From positions 124,001 to 188,000 of the forward strand of contig NZ_MASI01000004.1 of NCBI RefSeq assembly GCF_001708935.1: a stretch of DNA of 64,000 nt, read 5' to 3'. Positions 26,065 through 37,598 of this stretch are shown here, piece by piece (within the stretch, counting starts at the first letter, position 1; each line of letters begins with the position of its first letter). A program made the position numbers and the translations under genes. The notes under the pieces are model-generated. The model searched no databases, was not told the DNA's origin, and saw nothing but the letters and a program-made list of their open reading frames with translations. The DNA comes from Methyloligella halotolerans. GTDB lineage: Bacteria > Pseudomonadota > Alphaproteobacteria > Rhizobiales > Methyloligellaceae.

Positions 26065-27414
26065 ATGCAGACCAACTTCACCCTTCGCCAACTGCACGAC
26101 CCCGACATCGTCGCCGCCGACGATATCCTGCGCCGCTGCGTCCATTGCGGTTTCTGCACCGCCACCTGTCCGACCTATGTTCTGGGAGGCGACGAACGGG
26201 ACTCCCCGCGCGGCCGCATCTATCTGATGAAGGAGATGTTCGAGAGCGGCGAGGTCACCGAACCCGTCGTCACCCATCTCGACCGCTGCCTCACCTGCCT
26301 GTCCTGCATGACCACCTGTCCGAGCGGGGTGGATTACATGCATCTGGTCGACCTCGCCCGCGCCCGGATCAACGACACCGTAAAGCGTCCCTGGCACGAG
26401 CGGCTGAAGCGCTGGGCGCTTGCACGAGCCCTGCCCGATCCAAGGCGCTTCCGCTTTCTGCTCCTGGCCGGCTGGATGGCCAAACCGCTGACGCCAGTCT
26501 TGAAGACGCTGAACCTCAAGGGCGCCGTCGCCGCGCTCGATATGGTGCCGAGAAGCTTCCCGCGTCTGACCGTACCCGTCCGGCGCGATGCCGATGCCGC
26601 CCACCGGGTCCGCGTCGCCCGGGTCGCCATGCTCCGCGGATGCGTGCAGGAGAACCTCGCGCCCTCGATCAACGATGCCGCGGTGCGCCTGCTGGAGCGC
26701 CACGGCGTCGAGGTGGTCTTCATCGACGATCAGTTCTGCTGTGGCGCCCTGGAGCACCATCTCGGCCGGGACGAAGGCGCGCTTGAGAAGGCGCGCCGCA
26801 ATATCGATGCCTGGTCAGAGCAGATGCGCGAGCGGCCCCTGGATGCGATCCTCGTCACAGCCTCGGGCTGCGGCACGATGCTGAAGGATTACGGCACGCT
26901 GCTCGCCGGCGACCAGGGTTATGCGGAGCGCGCCGCCGAGGTCGCCTACCTTGCCCAGGATATCTCGGAGTTCATGGTGAAGGTCGGCCTCGCCGCGCCC
27001 AGCGTCTGGACCAATCTCACCGTCGCCTATCAGTCGCCATGCTCCTTGCAGCACGGCCAGGGCATCGACGCGGAGCCCCGCGAGCTCCTCACCCAGGCCG
27101 GATTCCGCGTCGTGGACCTGCCTGAGAACCATCTCTGCTGCGGCTCTGCCGGCACCTACAGCTTGATGCAACCGGAGATTTCCGCCGAGCTTCGGGACCG
27201 GAAATGTGGCCACATCGCATCCGTCGCTCCCGATGTCGTGGCGACTGGGAACATAGGCTGCCTCTCGCAGCTTATGCAGGGAAGTTCCGCACCGATCGTC
27301 CATACTGTCGAATTGCTCGACTGGGCGACCGGAGGACCATGCCCGGGGAATATCGAGCAGTTGAAAGGAAGAGCAAAGCCGGTCAAAAGCTTACTTCAAT
27401 CCGAAAGCGCCTGA
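26065..27414 (+). CDS. glcF: Glycolate oxidase iron-sulfur subunit GlcF
   Basis: A 449-residue subunit with two [4Fe-4S] ferredoxin-type motifs, CVHCGFCTATCPTY (near residue 27) and CLTCLSCMTTCPSG (near 77). Two CCG domains follow, with their cysteine signatures in DQFCCGALEHHLGRDEGAL and ENHLCCGSAGTYSLM. It passes electrons from the GlcD flavin to the respiratory chain. Last gene of glcDEF. A hybrid histidine kinase begins 138 bp downstream on the same strand. Confidence 0.94.
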   Translation: MQTNFTLRQLHDPDIVAADDILRRCVHCGFCTATCPTYVLGGDERDSPRGRIYLMKEMFESGEVTEPVVTHLDRCLTCLSCMTTCPSGVDYMHLVDLARARINDTVKRPWHERLKRWALARALPDPRRFRFLLLAGWMAKPLTPVLKTLNLKGAVAALDMVPRSFPRLTVPVRRDADAAHRVRVARVAMLRGCVQENLAPSINDAAVRLLERHGVEVVFIDDQFCCGALEHHLGRDEGALEKARRNIDAWSEQMRERPLDAILVTASGCGTMLKDYGTLLAGDQGYAERAAEVAYLAQDISEFMVKVGLAAPSVWTNLTVAYQSPCSLQHGQGIDAEPRELLTQAGFRVVDLPENHLCCGSAGTYSLMQPEISAELRDRKCGHIASVAPDVVATGNIGCLSQLMQGSSAPIVHTVELLDWATGGPCPGNIEQLKGRAKPVKSLLQSESA

Positions 27415-27514
27415 ACTTCGAGCGCGGCAAGATCCGAAGGGGGCTATCCGTCCTTTTGACCTGTCTATTCAAGCCCGTTATTAACCGCGTACCGTCCGAG
27501 CGTAAGAGCATACT

Positions 27515-27544
27515 TTGACACAGTTGGACTGAAGATTGTTTAGC
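27515..27544 (+). promoter_or_regulatory. Candidate promoter for the hybrid kinase gene
   Basis: A perfect -35 TTGACA (27515-27520) and a weak -10 TTTAGC (27539-27544) are 18 bp apart. The predicted transcript start falls at or next to the kinase ATG (27553), so the message would be nearly leaderless. Confidence 0.35.
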
Positions 27545-27552
27545 GCCCTTCG

Positions 27553-29600
27553 ATGAGAAATCGTCCACAAAAGGCGGGCTCGAGCACGGAAGAGGTCAGC
27601 CTCCAGATGTTGCTTGATGCCGTTGTCGATTACGCCATCTACATGCTCGATACCGAAGGTTATATCTCGAGCTGGAACGCGGGTGCCGAGACCATCAAGG
27701 GCTACCCCATCTCCGAAGCCCTGGGCCTTCATTTCTCGCAATTCTTCACCCCCGAGGACCAGGCCGCAGGCAAGCCCCTCATCGGGCTCGGCATTGCCGA
27801 ACGCACCGGGCGCTACGAGGAAGAGGGCTGGCGCGTCCGCAAGGACGGCAGCCGGTTCTGGGCTTTCACGGTCCTGGATGCCATTCGCGACAAGGAGGGC
27901 AACCTCCTCGGCTTCGCCAAAGTCACCCGCGACATCTCCGAACGTCACGCCGCCGAGCAGGCCCTGCTCGATAGCGAGTGGCGCTTCCGCATGCTGGTGG
28001 ACGCGGTCAGCGACTACGCCATCTTCATGCTGGATACCAAGGGCTGCATCACGAACTGGAACAAGGGCGCCGAGCGCATCAAGGGCTACAAGGCCCACGA
28101 AGTGCTGGGGCGTCACTTTTCCATGTTCTACACGGCGGAAGAGCAGGAGGCGGACAAGCCCCAAAAGGGGCTGGCCATGGCCCTGAGCAAGGGGCGATAC
28201 GAATCCGAAGGGATCCGCGTTCGCAAGGACGGCAGTACCTTCTGGGCCAACGTCACGATCCAGCCCATCCGTGATGAGGAGAACCGCATCTTGGGCTTCG
28301 CCAAGGTGACCCGCGATATCTCCGAGCAGCGCAAGGCGCGCCAGGCCCTTGAAGACGCTCGGGAAGAGCTTCATCAATCTCAGAAGATGGAGGCCCTCGG
28401 CCATCTCACCGGCGGGGTCGCCCACGATTTCAATAATTTCCTGACCGCGATCATTGGCAATCTCGAAGTTCTGAAGTCCAACACCGGACTGGACGAGCAT
28501 GGGCGCCGCCAGATCGCGGCGGCACTTCAGGCCGCAGAGGATGGCGGAGCCGTCGTGCGTCAGATGATGGTCTTCGCCCGCCGCCAGGCCATGCGCCTCG
28601 TCACTGTTGACGTGAATAAGACGGTGGAGGAGATCGCAGGTCTCGTCCGGCGCTCGGCCCATGAGAATATCGTGCTCGATCTCGACCTGCACGACGGCGT
28701 GATGGCGGTTAAGACCGACCCGATCCAGCTTCAGACCAGCGTGCTCAACCTCGCCTTGAATGCCTGCGATGCAATGCCCGACGGCGGCGTGCTCACCATC
28801 AAGACGGAGCATTGCGAGCTGGAAGGCGATAGCCGCGTTAAGCCCGGCTCCTATATCTGCATCTCTGTCACCGATACCGGAGACGGCATGCCGGAAGAGG
28901 TTCTGGCCCACGCCTTCGATCCGTTCTTCACCACCAAGGAGCTTGGCAAGGGGACAGGCCTCGGCCTGAGCATGGTCTATGGCGCGGCCCAGCAGATCGG
29001 CGGCGACGTATCGATCGCCAGCCGGGTGGGAGAGGGCACCACCGTCAAGCTGATCCTGCCGGCCGGCGTCGTCGAAGACGTCGAACCCCAGGCCAAGAAG
29101 AGCCCCCTTCCCAAGACGCCCGCCGGAACCAGGGCGCCGAAAAAAGCCAAGGAACAACACCGTCCGCCAAACGCTTCCAAAGGATCGGCCCGAGCATCCC
29201 AAGGGGAAAACCAAGGGGAAGGCGACGCTTTGAACATCCTTTACGTGGAAGACGATTTCCTGGTCGGCCTCGCCACCATCGAGATTCTGGAGAAGGACGG
29301 CATGACCGTCCAGAACGCCGCCGGCGCCGAGGAGGCGCTTCAGCTTCTCGACAAGCACTCGGAGATCGATCTCCTCCTCACCGATATCGGACTGCCCGGC
29401 ATGAGCGGTCACGAGCTCGTCGCCGAGGCGCGCCGCAGCGCCCCGGCTTGCGCGTGCTCTTCCTGACCGGCTACGACCGCAGCGGTCCGGTGGTCGGAAC
29501 AGAGGCCGACGAGATTACCGAATATATGGACAAGCCCTATAAGCCGGAGGTGCTGCTGGCCACAGTGCGCCGCTTGTCCGCCGTCGAGACGGACACGTAA
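27553..29600 (+). CDS. Hybrid sensor histidine kinase (PAS-PAS-HK-REC), frameshifted in the receiver
   Basis: Two PAS domains (about residues 15-135 and 140-265) share WNxGAExIKGY and KVTRDISE. The kinase core has the H-box [18 protein letters not shown]-box [15 protein letters not shown] and G2 [21 protein letters not shown] Pro/Lys linker joins a receiver with [14 protein letters not shown]. No membrane helix. The uninterrupted frame stops at 29466, but one base missing near 29438 restores [13 protein letters not shown] and [19 protein letters not shown], the rest of the receiver with its Thr and Lys, ending at 29600. It lies just after glcDEF but has its own likely promoter. Confidence 0.83.
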
Positions 29601-29706
29601 GACGGCCTTTCTCATTTCCGCTTGGCTTGCTGGCCCGAAACCGATGGGCTAAACCCGGCGCCAGAAGCTCCGGCAGCCGGAGCCCTTGTCGTTTCAGCGG
29701 ATTCTC

Positions 29707-31311
29707 ATGAGCAAAAATTCCAAGCCGGCCCGACCGGAGGCCCGCCTGCCGAAAGGCTTGCAGGACGTTTCGCCGTCGGAGATCCGCAAAACCGCGCAGA
29801 TGGTGGAGAGCATCCGCCAGGTCTTCGAGCGTTACGGCTTCGAGCCCCTCGAGACGCCGGCCATCGAATACACCGAGGCGCTGGGCAAGTTCCTGCCCGA
29901 TTCCGACCGTCCCAACGAAGGCGTCTTCTCCTTCCAGGACGAGGACGAGCAATGGCTCTCCCTGCGCTACGACCTGACCGCGCCGCTCGCCCGCTTCGTC
30001 GCCGCGAACCAGCAGAACCTGCCGCGCCCCTACCGGCGCTATCAGACCGGGCCGGTCTTCCGGAACGAGAAGCCGGGGCCGGGCCGCTTCCGCCAGTTCA
30101 CCCAGTTCGACGCGGACACCGTCGGCGCACCCTCGGTTGCGGCCGATGCCGAACTCTGCATGCTCGCCGCCGATACGCTGGAAGCGCTCGGAATTGCGCG
30201 GGGTGATTACCTTGTGAAGGTCAATAATCGCAAAGTTCTGGATGGTGTGCTGGATGCAGCAGAGGTTGCCGACGAGCAGCGACTCACCGTGCTCCGTGCA
30301 GTTGATAAATACGACAGGCTGGGCTGGGACGGTGTGAGGCAGCTTCTGGGCGAGGGGCGCAGAGACGAGAGCGGCGACTACACAAAAGGAGCGGGCCTCT
30401 CCGACGAACAGATAAGACTCGTCTTGGATGTAGTAGGTGGCGAAGCCGAAGCCTGGGTGAGTTATAAGAAGGACGCTAAACTCCCGACGGATGACGAACA
30501 ATCTGTGCTTGGTAAGGATCTCTTTCCACACCGGCCCGAGGGCAGCGAAGCTTGGAACGACAAATTCTTTCCCGACCAGGATGCCCTTCTTAGAATTTGG
30601 CAAGATGCCGTTGGAAACTCAGAGCGTGGCCTTGAAGGAGTTGCAGAGCTCAGCGAGATGCTGCAGCTGTTCCGTTCGTCGGGCTATGGCTCTCGACGAA
30701 TCCAACTGTCATCCTCCATCGTCCGCGGGCTCGAATATTACACGGGCCCCGTCTTCGAGGCCGAGCTGATCTTCGAGGCGACCGATGACAAAGGCCGTCC
30801 CGTCCGCTTCGGCTCGGTCGGCGCGGGAGGTCGCTACGACGGGCTCGTCGAGCGCTTCACCGGCCAGAAGGTGCCGGCCACCGGTTTCTCCGTTGGCGTT
30901 TCACGCTTGCGTCACGCCCTTGATCTCCTCGGGAAGTCCGAAGGCGAAGGGCTCTTGGGTCCCGTCGTCATCACGGTCTTCGACAAGGAGCGCATCGCCG
31001 ACTATCAGCGCATGGCCACCGAGCTGCGCCAGGCCGGCATCCGCGCGGAGATGTATCTGGGCGGCTCCGGCATGAAGGCTCAGATGAAATACGCCGACAA
31101 GCGCGGCGCGCCCTGCGTCGTCATCCAGGGCGGGGACGAGCTGGAGAAGGGCGAGATCACCATCAAGGATCTCATCGAAGGCGCGCGGCTTTCCGAAGAG
31201 ATCGAGGACAACGCCGAATGGCGCGAGGCGCGGCCGGCGCAGATTTCCGTGCCTGAGAGCGACCTCGTGAGCGCCGTGCGCGACATCCTCGCCCGCTACG
31301 GCAGCGCCTAG
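29707..31311 (+). CDS. hisS: Histidyl-tRNA synthetase (alphaproteobacterial type)
   Basis: A 534-residue class II synthetase. Motif 1 is around [20 protein letters not shown], motif 2 around [20 protein letters not shown], and the histidine-binding signature is [15 protein letters not shown] in place of the E. coli-type RGLDYYNRTVFE. A C-terminal anticodon-binding domain (from [20 protein letters not shown]) follows. It charges tRNA-His. The divergent signature fits the synthetase that reads alphaproteobacterial tRNA-His without C73, and the tRNA at 15675 has that form. Bases 30190-30700 are clearly lower in GC than the flanks. The start ATG at 29707 was chosen over 29686. Followed 13 bp later by hisZ. 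Confidence 0.93.
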   Translation: MSKNSKPARPEARLPKGLQDVSPSEIRKTAQMVESIRQVFERYGFEPLETPAIEYTEALGKFLPDSDRPNEGVFSFQDEDEQWLSLRYDLTAPLARFVAANQQNLPRPYRRYQTGPVFRNEKPGPGRFRQFTQFDADTVGAPSVAADAELCMLAADTLEALGIARGDYLVKVNNRKVLDGVLDAAEVADEQRLTVLRAVDKYDRLGWDGVRQLLGEGRRDESGDYTKGAGLSDEQIRLVLDVVGGEAEAWVSYKKDAKLPTDDEQSVLGKDLFPHRPEGSEAWNDKFFPDQDALLRIWQDAVGNSERGLEGVAELSEMLQLFRSSGYGSRRIQLSSSIVRGLEYYTGPVFEAELIFEATDDKGRPVRFGSVGAGGRYDGLVERFTGQKVPATGFSVGVSRLRHALDLLGKSEGEGLLGPVVITVFDKERIADYQRMATELRQAGIRAEMYLGGSGMKAQMKYADKRGAPCVVIQGGDELEKGEITIKDLIEGARLSEEIEDNAEWREARPAQISVPESDLVSAVRDILARYGSA

Positions 31312-31324
31312 AGAGACCCGCGCC

Positions 31325-32500
31325 ATGGCCGCAGAATCCGCAATCAACTTCGAGGCGTTGGAGGCCCAGGCCGGCACCCTGGTCGAAACCTTCAAGATCG
31401 CCGGCTACGAGCAGGTGGCGCCCGCCATCCTCCAGCCGGCGGATATCTTCCTCGATCAGATCGGCGAGGCCCTACGCAGCCGGACCTATGTCTTTACGGA
31501 TCTGACGGGGGAGGAGCTTTGCCTGCGCCCCGATCTCACCGTGCCTGTCTCCCGGCTCTATCTGGAGCGCCACCCCAAGGCGGACCGGGAGGCGCGCTAT
31601 TGCTATAACGGTCCGGCTTTCCGGTTTCAGCCCGGCGGCCGCAGCCGCGTTCGCCCGCGCGAATTCCGCCAGGCCGGCATCGAATCCTTCGGTGTTACGG
31701 ACCGCGACGCCGCCGATGTCGAGATGGTGCTGCTCGCAACCGCTGCCGTTCAGCAGGCCGGCTTGCGCGACTTCTCGCTCCGCTTCGGCGATATCGGCCT
31801 GTTCTTCGCTCTGATCGAAAAGCTGGAGATTCCTGAGCGCTGGCGCCGCAAGCTCGGCCACTATTTCTGGCGGCCGTCCGCCTTTCACGCCCTTCTGCGC
31901 CGCCTGAGCCGGGGAGAACGGCCCGAGGCCGAAAGCCCCATCGCCGGCTTCGCCCGGACCCTTGATCTCGGCGACACCGCACGCGCCGAGGAGCAGGTGG
32001 AGCGCTATCTCGCCGACAACGATCTTCCGCTTCTGGGCAACCGCTCCCTGAGCGAGATCACGAATTCGCTGCTCGATTTCGCCGCCGATCTCGAAGCGCC
32101 GCCGCTCGCCAAGGAGATCGCAACGGTCATCGACTACTACCTTGCCGTCTCCGGCAGTCCGGAAGAATGCGTTGGCCGTATCGCCATGATCGCCCGCGGC
32201 GCAGGTCTCGATCTCGACGACAGCCTCGACCGGCTGATCCGCCGCTTCGACAGCTTCAGGGAGAACGGGCTCGAGCTTTCAGGTGCGACCTTCGCCAGCG
32301 ATTTCGGCCGCAACCTCGAATACTATTCTGGCCTCGTCTTCCAGATCGAGGTGCCGGCCCTCGAAGACGGCAGCCAGATCGCCGGCGGAGGGCGCTATGA
32401 CGGGCTGCTGAAGGCGCTGGGAGCGCCCGACGACCTTCCCGCCATCGGCTGCGCCATTCACACCGAAAGGCTGCTGGCCGCCGTGGAGGCGATGGACTGA
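31325..32500 (+). CDS. hisZ: ATP phosphoribosyltransferase regulatory subunit HisZ
   Basis: A 391-residue HisRS-like paralogue lacking the anticodon-binding domain. Class II core segments are visible ([68 protein letters not shown]). HisZ does not charge tRNA; it forms a hetero-octamer with short HisG and is required for its activity and its feedback inhibition by histidine. Its stop overlaps the hisG start (TGATG), giving coupled translation and near-equal amounts of the two subunits, as the complex requires. Confidence 0.93.
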   Translation: MAAESAINFEALEAQAGTLVETFKIAGYEQVAPAILQPADIFLDQIGEALRSRTYVFTDLTGEELCLRPDLTVPVSRLYLERHPKADREARYCYNGPAFRFQPGGRSRVRPREFRQAGIESFGVTDRDAADVEMVLLATAAVQQAGLRDFSLRFGDIGLFFALIEKLEIPERWRRKLGHYFWRPSAFHALLRRLSRGERPEAESPIAGFARTLDLGDTARAEEQVERYLADNDLPLLGNRSLSEITNSLLDFAADLEAPPLAKEIATVIDYYLAVSGSPEECVGRIAMIARGAGLDLDDSLDRLIRRFDSFRENGLELSGATFASDFGRNLEYYSGLVFQIEVPALEDGSQIAGGGRYDGLLKALGAPDDLPAIGCAIHTERLLAAVEAMD

Positions 32501-33207
32501 TGGCCGATACCGTTCTCACCGTCGCCGTGCCCTCCAAGGGCCGTCTGAAGGAGCAGGCCGACGACCTGTTCGAGAAGGCCGGCCTCGGCCTTCACAAGAC
32601 CGGCCACGAGCGCGGCTACACGGGCGCGTTCGATGCCTTCGACGATGTCGAGGTCGCCTTCCTGTCTGCCAGCGAGATCGTGCACCACCTGCGCGCCGGC
32701 CGCGTCCATCTCGGGATCACCGGCGAGGATCTGGTCCGCGAGACGATCCCCGATGTGGACGCCTGCGTCAGCTTCGAGGTGCCCCTCGGCTTTGGCCGGG
32801 CCGACGTGGTGGTGGCGGTGCCCGATTGCTGGATCGACGTATCCGGCATGGCGGATCTTGAGGATGTCGCTGCCCAATTCGCGCGCGCCCATGGGCGACG
32901 CCTGCGGGTCGCGACGAAATACTTCAATCTGACGCGCCGCTTCTTCGCCAAGCACAACGTATCCGGCTACCGGATCGTCGGGAGCGTCGGTGCCACCGAA
33001 GGCACCCCCGCCGCCGGGACCGCCGAGCTGATCGTGGACATCACGACCACCGGCACAACCTTGCGCGCCAATCATCTGAAGGTGCTGGACGACGGTCTGA
33101 TCCTGTCGTCCCAGGCCCATCTGCTGGGCGCGAAGGAGGCCGACTGGTCCGGTGCGGCCGAAGCCCGCCGCAACGAGATTGTCGCGAAGCTCAAGGCTGC
33201 GCTTTAG
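32500..33207 (+). CDS. hisG: ATP phosphoribosyltransferase catalytic subunit HisG (short form)
   Basis: A 235-residue short-type HisG, lacking the C-terminal regulatory domain of long HisG. It shows [13 protein letters not shown], the PRPP-binding-type [20 protein letters not shown] and [15 protein letters not shown]. It catalyses the first step of histidine synthesis, condensing ATP and PRPP. It needs HisZ, encoded immediately upstream with a one-base overlap (TGATG). A repeat element follows, then the convergent ABC transporter gene. Confidence 0.95.
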   Translation: MADTVLTVAVPSKGRLKEQADDLFEKAGLGLHKTGHERGYTGAFDAFDDVEVAFLSASEIVHHLRAGRVHLGITGEDLVRETIPDVDACVSFEVPLGFGRADVVVAVPDCWIDVSGMADLEDVAAQFARAHGRRLRVATKYFNLTRRFFAKHNVSGYRIVGSVGATEGTPAAGTAELIVDITTTGTTLRANHLKVLDDGLILSSQAHLLGAKEADWSGAAEARRNEIVAKLKAAL

Positions 33208-33250
33208 CGCGATCCCTCCGGTTCACACCCGGCCTCGCCACGCACGGCCT

Positions 33251-33345
33251 TCACCCCTGCGAAAGCAGGGAACCAGGAGCGGCTGGAGTCTCGCTTCCGG
33301 CAGCGGCGGTGATTACTGGATTGCCGGGATATGCCCGACGATGAC
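33251..33345. repeat. REP-like double-hairpin element, copy 1
   Basis: Two imperfect hairpins face each other: CCCCTGCGAAAGCAGGG with AACCAG, then CTGGATTGCCGGGATATGCCCGACGATGAC. The arrangement (hairpin, ATCCA/TGGAT, hairpin, ATGAC) matches three copies near 60 kb. It lies between the convergent hisG and ABC transporter genes. Confidence 0.55.
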
Positions 33346-33366
33346 ACCATTGATTGGTGGGATCGC

Positions 33367-35139
33367 CTAAGCCGGTTCGCCGGCCGGGCGCGGTCCGCCG
33401 CCGGTCTCCTTCGGCCGCAGATGGTGATCGCCGTTCTCGTCCGGGGTCAGGTGATAGAACCGGTCGTGGAAGACCGAGAGCCCCGAGCGATGGCCGATCG
33501 ACACGATGGCCGTATCGGGCAGCCGGTCCAGCAGCAGCCGGTAGAGCTGCTCCTCAGATTCTTCGTCGATGGAGCTGGTCGCTTCGTCCAGCAGCAGCCA
33601 CTGGGGCTTCTGGAGCAGGGCGCGGGCGATGGACAGCCGCTGCTGCTCGCCGCCCGACAGGAGATCGGCCCAATAGGCCGTTTCGTCGAGCTGATTCGTT
33701 AGCTTGCCCAGCCCCACGGCACTGAGCACCTCCTCCACCTCTGCCGGCGGATAGGCCGTCTCGGCTGCGGGATAGGTAACGGCCCGGCGTAGTGTGCCGA
33801 GGGGCATATAGGCCTGCTGCGGGAGCACCAGAACGTCGCCCTCCCGCGGCAGCTCGATCCGGCCCTCGCCGAACGGCCATACGCCGCCCAGCGCCCGGAA
33901 TAGGCTTGTCTTGCCGGAGCCGGACGTGCCCGTGACGAGGACCTTCTCGCCCGGCTTCACGGAGAAGTCCGAGACCCGCACTAGATCGCGGCCCGTGGGC
34001 AGGGCCACCACCACGTCTCGCGCGCGCAGGGAGTCGTGATCGGAGGCTTCGGCCTGCTTGAGGCTGACCTCGTGCTCTTCGTCGAGCGACTTGGCCCAGG
34101 CGAGCGACCGCTCGAACCCGCTCAACCGGTCCTGGATGGCCTTCCAGTTCGCGATGTTGTCGTAAGCGTCCACGAAGAAGGACAGAGAGTCCTGCACCTT
34201 ACCGAACGCCTGGGAGATCTGGATCAGCCCGCCCAGCGTCATGGCGCCGGAGAAATAGAGCGGGCTCACCACCACGAAGGGGAATATCGTCGCCGCCTGA
34301 CCGTAACCGGCGGTGAAGAAGGTGAGCTTCTTCATCCGAGTCATGATGTCGTACCAGTTCTGGATGACGTGGCCGAAGCGCTCCTTCAGCCCCTCGCGCT
34401 CGACCTCCTCGCCGGACAGCAGCGTGACCTCCTCGGCGTTCTCCCGCAGGCGCACCAGCGAGAAACGGAAATCGGCTTCGTAGCGCTCCTGATCGTAATT
34501 GAGGCGGATCAGCGGATAGCCGATCAAATGGGTCAGCCATGTGCCGAGGATCGCATAGAGCAGGGCGGCCCAGACCAGATAGCCGGGGATCTCCATGGAC
34601 CACGAGCCGATCACCAGCGGCTGGTCGGCGGAGAGGCCCCAGAGGATTGCCACGAACGAGATCAGCGTCACCACGGAGCTCAGGAGCCCGAGACCGATGC
34701 TGATCGTCGTCACCACGAAGGAGCGCACGTCTTCGGCGATGCGCTGATCGGGGTTGTCGATCTGGTCGCCCCGGAGCCGCATGCGGTAATGGGTGCCCGC
34801 CTCCAGCCAGCGCGCCATGTACTTGTCCGTCAGCCAGGCACGCCAGCGGATCTGGAGCCATTGGCGCAGATAAAGTTCGTAGACCGCCGCGACGATGAAG
34901 AACGTGGCTAGCGCGGTGAAGACGCCGAGCTGGTAGATGAAGGTATCCCAGTCCTTCGTCTCCAAGGCGTTGTAGAAGTTCCGGTACCAGGTATTGAACT
35001 GGACGCTCAGGAAGACCTGGAAGAGCTGTAGCGCCACCACGACACTGAGCAGGATCCGTCCGGCCCACCGGTCTTCCCCTTTGAAATAGGGTAGGGCAAT
35101 GCGCGCAAAATCTTTTGCTGCTTGGGAAAATCCCGCCAT
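33367..35139 (-). CDS. ABC transporter with fused SbmA/BacA-like membrane domain and ATPase
   Basis: A 590-residue half transporter. An N-terminal SbmA/BacA-type membrane domain (about residues 10-330, around six helices, with FNTWYRNFYNALETKDWDTF and NPDQRIAEDVRSF) is followed by an ATPase domain with Walker A GTSGSGKTS near 420, signature LSGGEQQR near 515 and Walker B WLLLDEATS. The layout matches YddA and mycobacterial Rv1819c proteins. Relatives import peptides, bleomycin or cobalamin, or act on very-long-chain fatty acids in rhizobia; the substrate here is unknown. It should work as a homodimer in the inner membrane. Confidence 0.87.
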   Translation of the reverse strand: MAGFSQAAKDFARIALPYFKGEDRWAGRILLSVVVALQLFQVFLSVQFNTWYRNFYNALETKDWDTFIYQLGVFTALATFFIVAAVYELYLRQWLQIRWRAWLTDKYMARWLEAGTHYRMRLRGDQIDNPDQRIAEDVRSFVVTTISIGLGLLSSVVTLISFVAILWGLSADQPLVIGSWSMEIPGYLVWAALLYAILGTWLTHLIGYPLIRLNYDQERYEADFRFSLVRLRENAEEVTLLSGEEVEREGLKERFGHVIQNWYDIMTRMKKLTFFTAGYGQAATIFPFVVVSPLYFSGAMTLGGLIQISQAFGKVQDSLSFFVDAYDNIANWKAIQDRLSGFERSLAWAKSLDEEHEVSLKQAEASDHDSLRARDVVVALPTGRDLVRVSDFSVKPGEKVLVTGTSGSGKTSLFRALGGVWPFGEGRIELPREGDVLVLPQQAYMPLGTLRRAVTYPAAETAYPPAEVEEVLSAVGLGKLTNQLDETAYWADLLSGGEQQRLSIARALLQKPQWLLLDEATSSIDEESEEQLYRLLLDRLPDTAIVSIGHRSGLSVFHDRFYHLTPDENGDHHLRPKETGGGPRPAGEPA

Positions 35140-35315
35140 AGGGGCGATGCTCCGGAAGACCGCTTGAGGCAGAAGACGTTCACGCCGTCGAGGCGGGCAG
35201 GGGCCGCGTTCGGGATAGCGCGGATCGAGTTTTCAGTGAGCCGCGCGCCGAAAGCAAGCGCTAGCGGATTAAGGTTGCGTAAGGTTGCCGGCGCCCGATT
35301 GGGCGGTTGCCCACG

Positions 35316-35342
35316 AAAAAGGGCGGCTCCGAAGAGCCGCCC
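35316..35342 (-). terminator. Rho-independent terminator of groESL
   Basis: A 9-bp stem GGGCGGCTC/GAGCCGCCC (35321-35329 with 35334-35342) with a CGAA loop. On the minus strand it is followed by TTTTTC. It lies 33 bp after the groEL stop. Confidence 0.85.
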
Positions 35343-35374
35343 TCCATAATCGTCTCGAATGGTGAGGCGATGGG

Positions 35375-37033
<1,659 letters not shown>

Positions 37034-37122
37034 TTACTCCATTCTGAAAATTTGCAAATCCGCCTCGACAGGGCCCGCCAGACCGGCGGGGAGGCGCAAT
37101 AGAGGGTGTGCGGCCCGATCGG

Positions 37123-37410
37123 CTAGCCCAGAACGCCCATTATGTCGGACTCCTTCATGATCAGGAGCTCCTGGTCGTCGATCTTGACCTCGGTGCCCGA
37201 CCACTTGCCGAACACGACCTTGTCGCCGACTTTCACGTCCAAAGCCTGAACCTTGCCGTCCTCGCCGCGCGCGCCAGGGCCCGCTGCGACGATCTCGCCG
37301 GTCTGCGGCTTCTCGGCCGCCGAATCCGGAATGATGATTCCGCCTTTGGTTTTCTGCTCTTCTTCGAGCCGCTTCACCACGACACGGTCGTGGAGAGGAC
37401 GAAACTGCAT
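37123..37410 (-). CDS. groES: Co-chaperonin GroES
   Basis: A 95-residue lid protein: [20 protein letters not shown], then the mobile loop [37 protein letters not shown] and a C-terminal [11 protein letters not shown]. It caps the GroEL ring. GAGGGAG precedes the ATG. First gene of the groESL operon; a CIRCE-like operator lies 48-74 bp upstream. Confidence 0.98.
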   Translation of the reverse strand: MQFRPLHDRVVVKRLEEEQKTKGGIIIPDSAAEKPQTGEIVAAGPGARGEDGKVQALDVKVGDKVVFGKWSGTEVKIDDQELLIMKESDIMGVLG

Positions 37411-37457
37411 GATTGCACTCCCTCAAATGGTCTCTGCTTGCGAGATAGGGTGGGCTG

Positions 37458-37484
37458 CTGGCACTTACCAGGGGTGAGTGCCAA
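37458..37484 (-). promoter_or_regulatory. CIRCE element upstream of groES
   Basis: CTGGCACTT, nine bases, then GAGTGCCAA: an inverted repeat matching the CIRCE consensus (TTAGCACTC-N9-GAGTGCTAA) with a few changes, in the GGCACT/AGTGCC form. It is the binding site of the HrcA repressor of chaperone genes. hrcA itself is outside the window. Confidence 0.82.
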
Positions 37485-37598
37485 GTCGTGGCCGGGATAA
37501 CGTTTCGGCCGCTCCACTGTCAAGGAAGGGGGGCAAAAGCGCTCCGTCCGGCGCCGGCTTGATACCAACGTGGTGAAGCGCGGATGAAGGAGCGTCTT

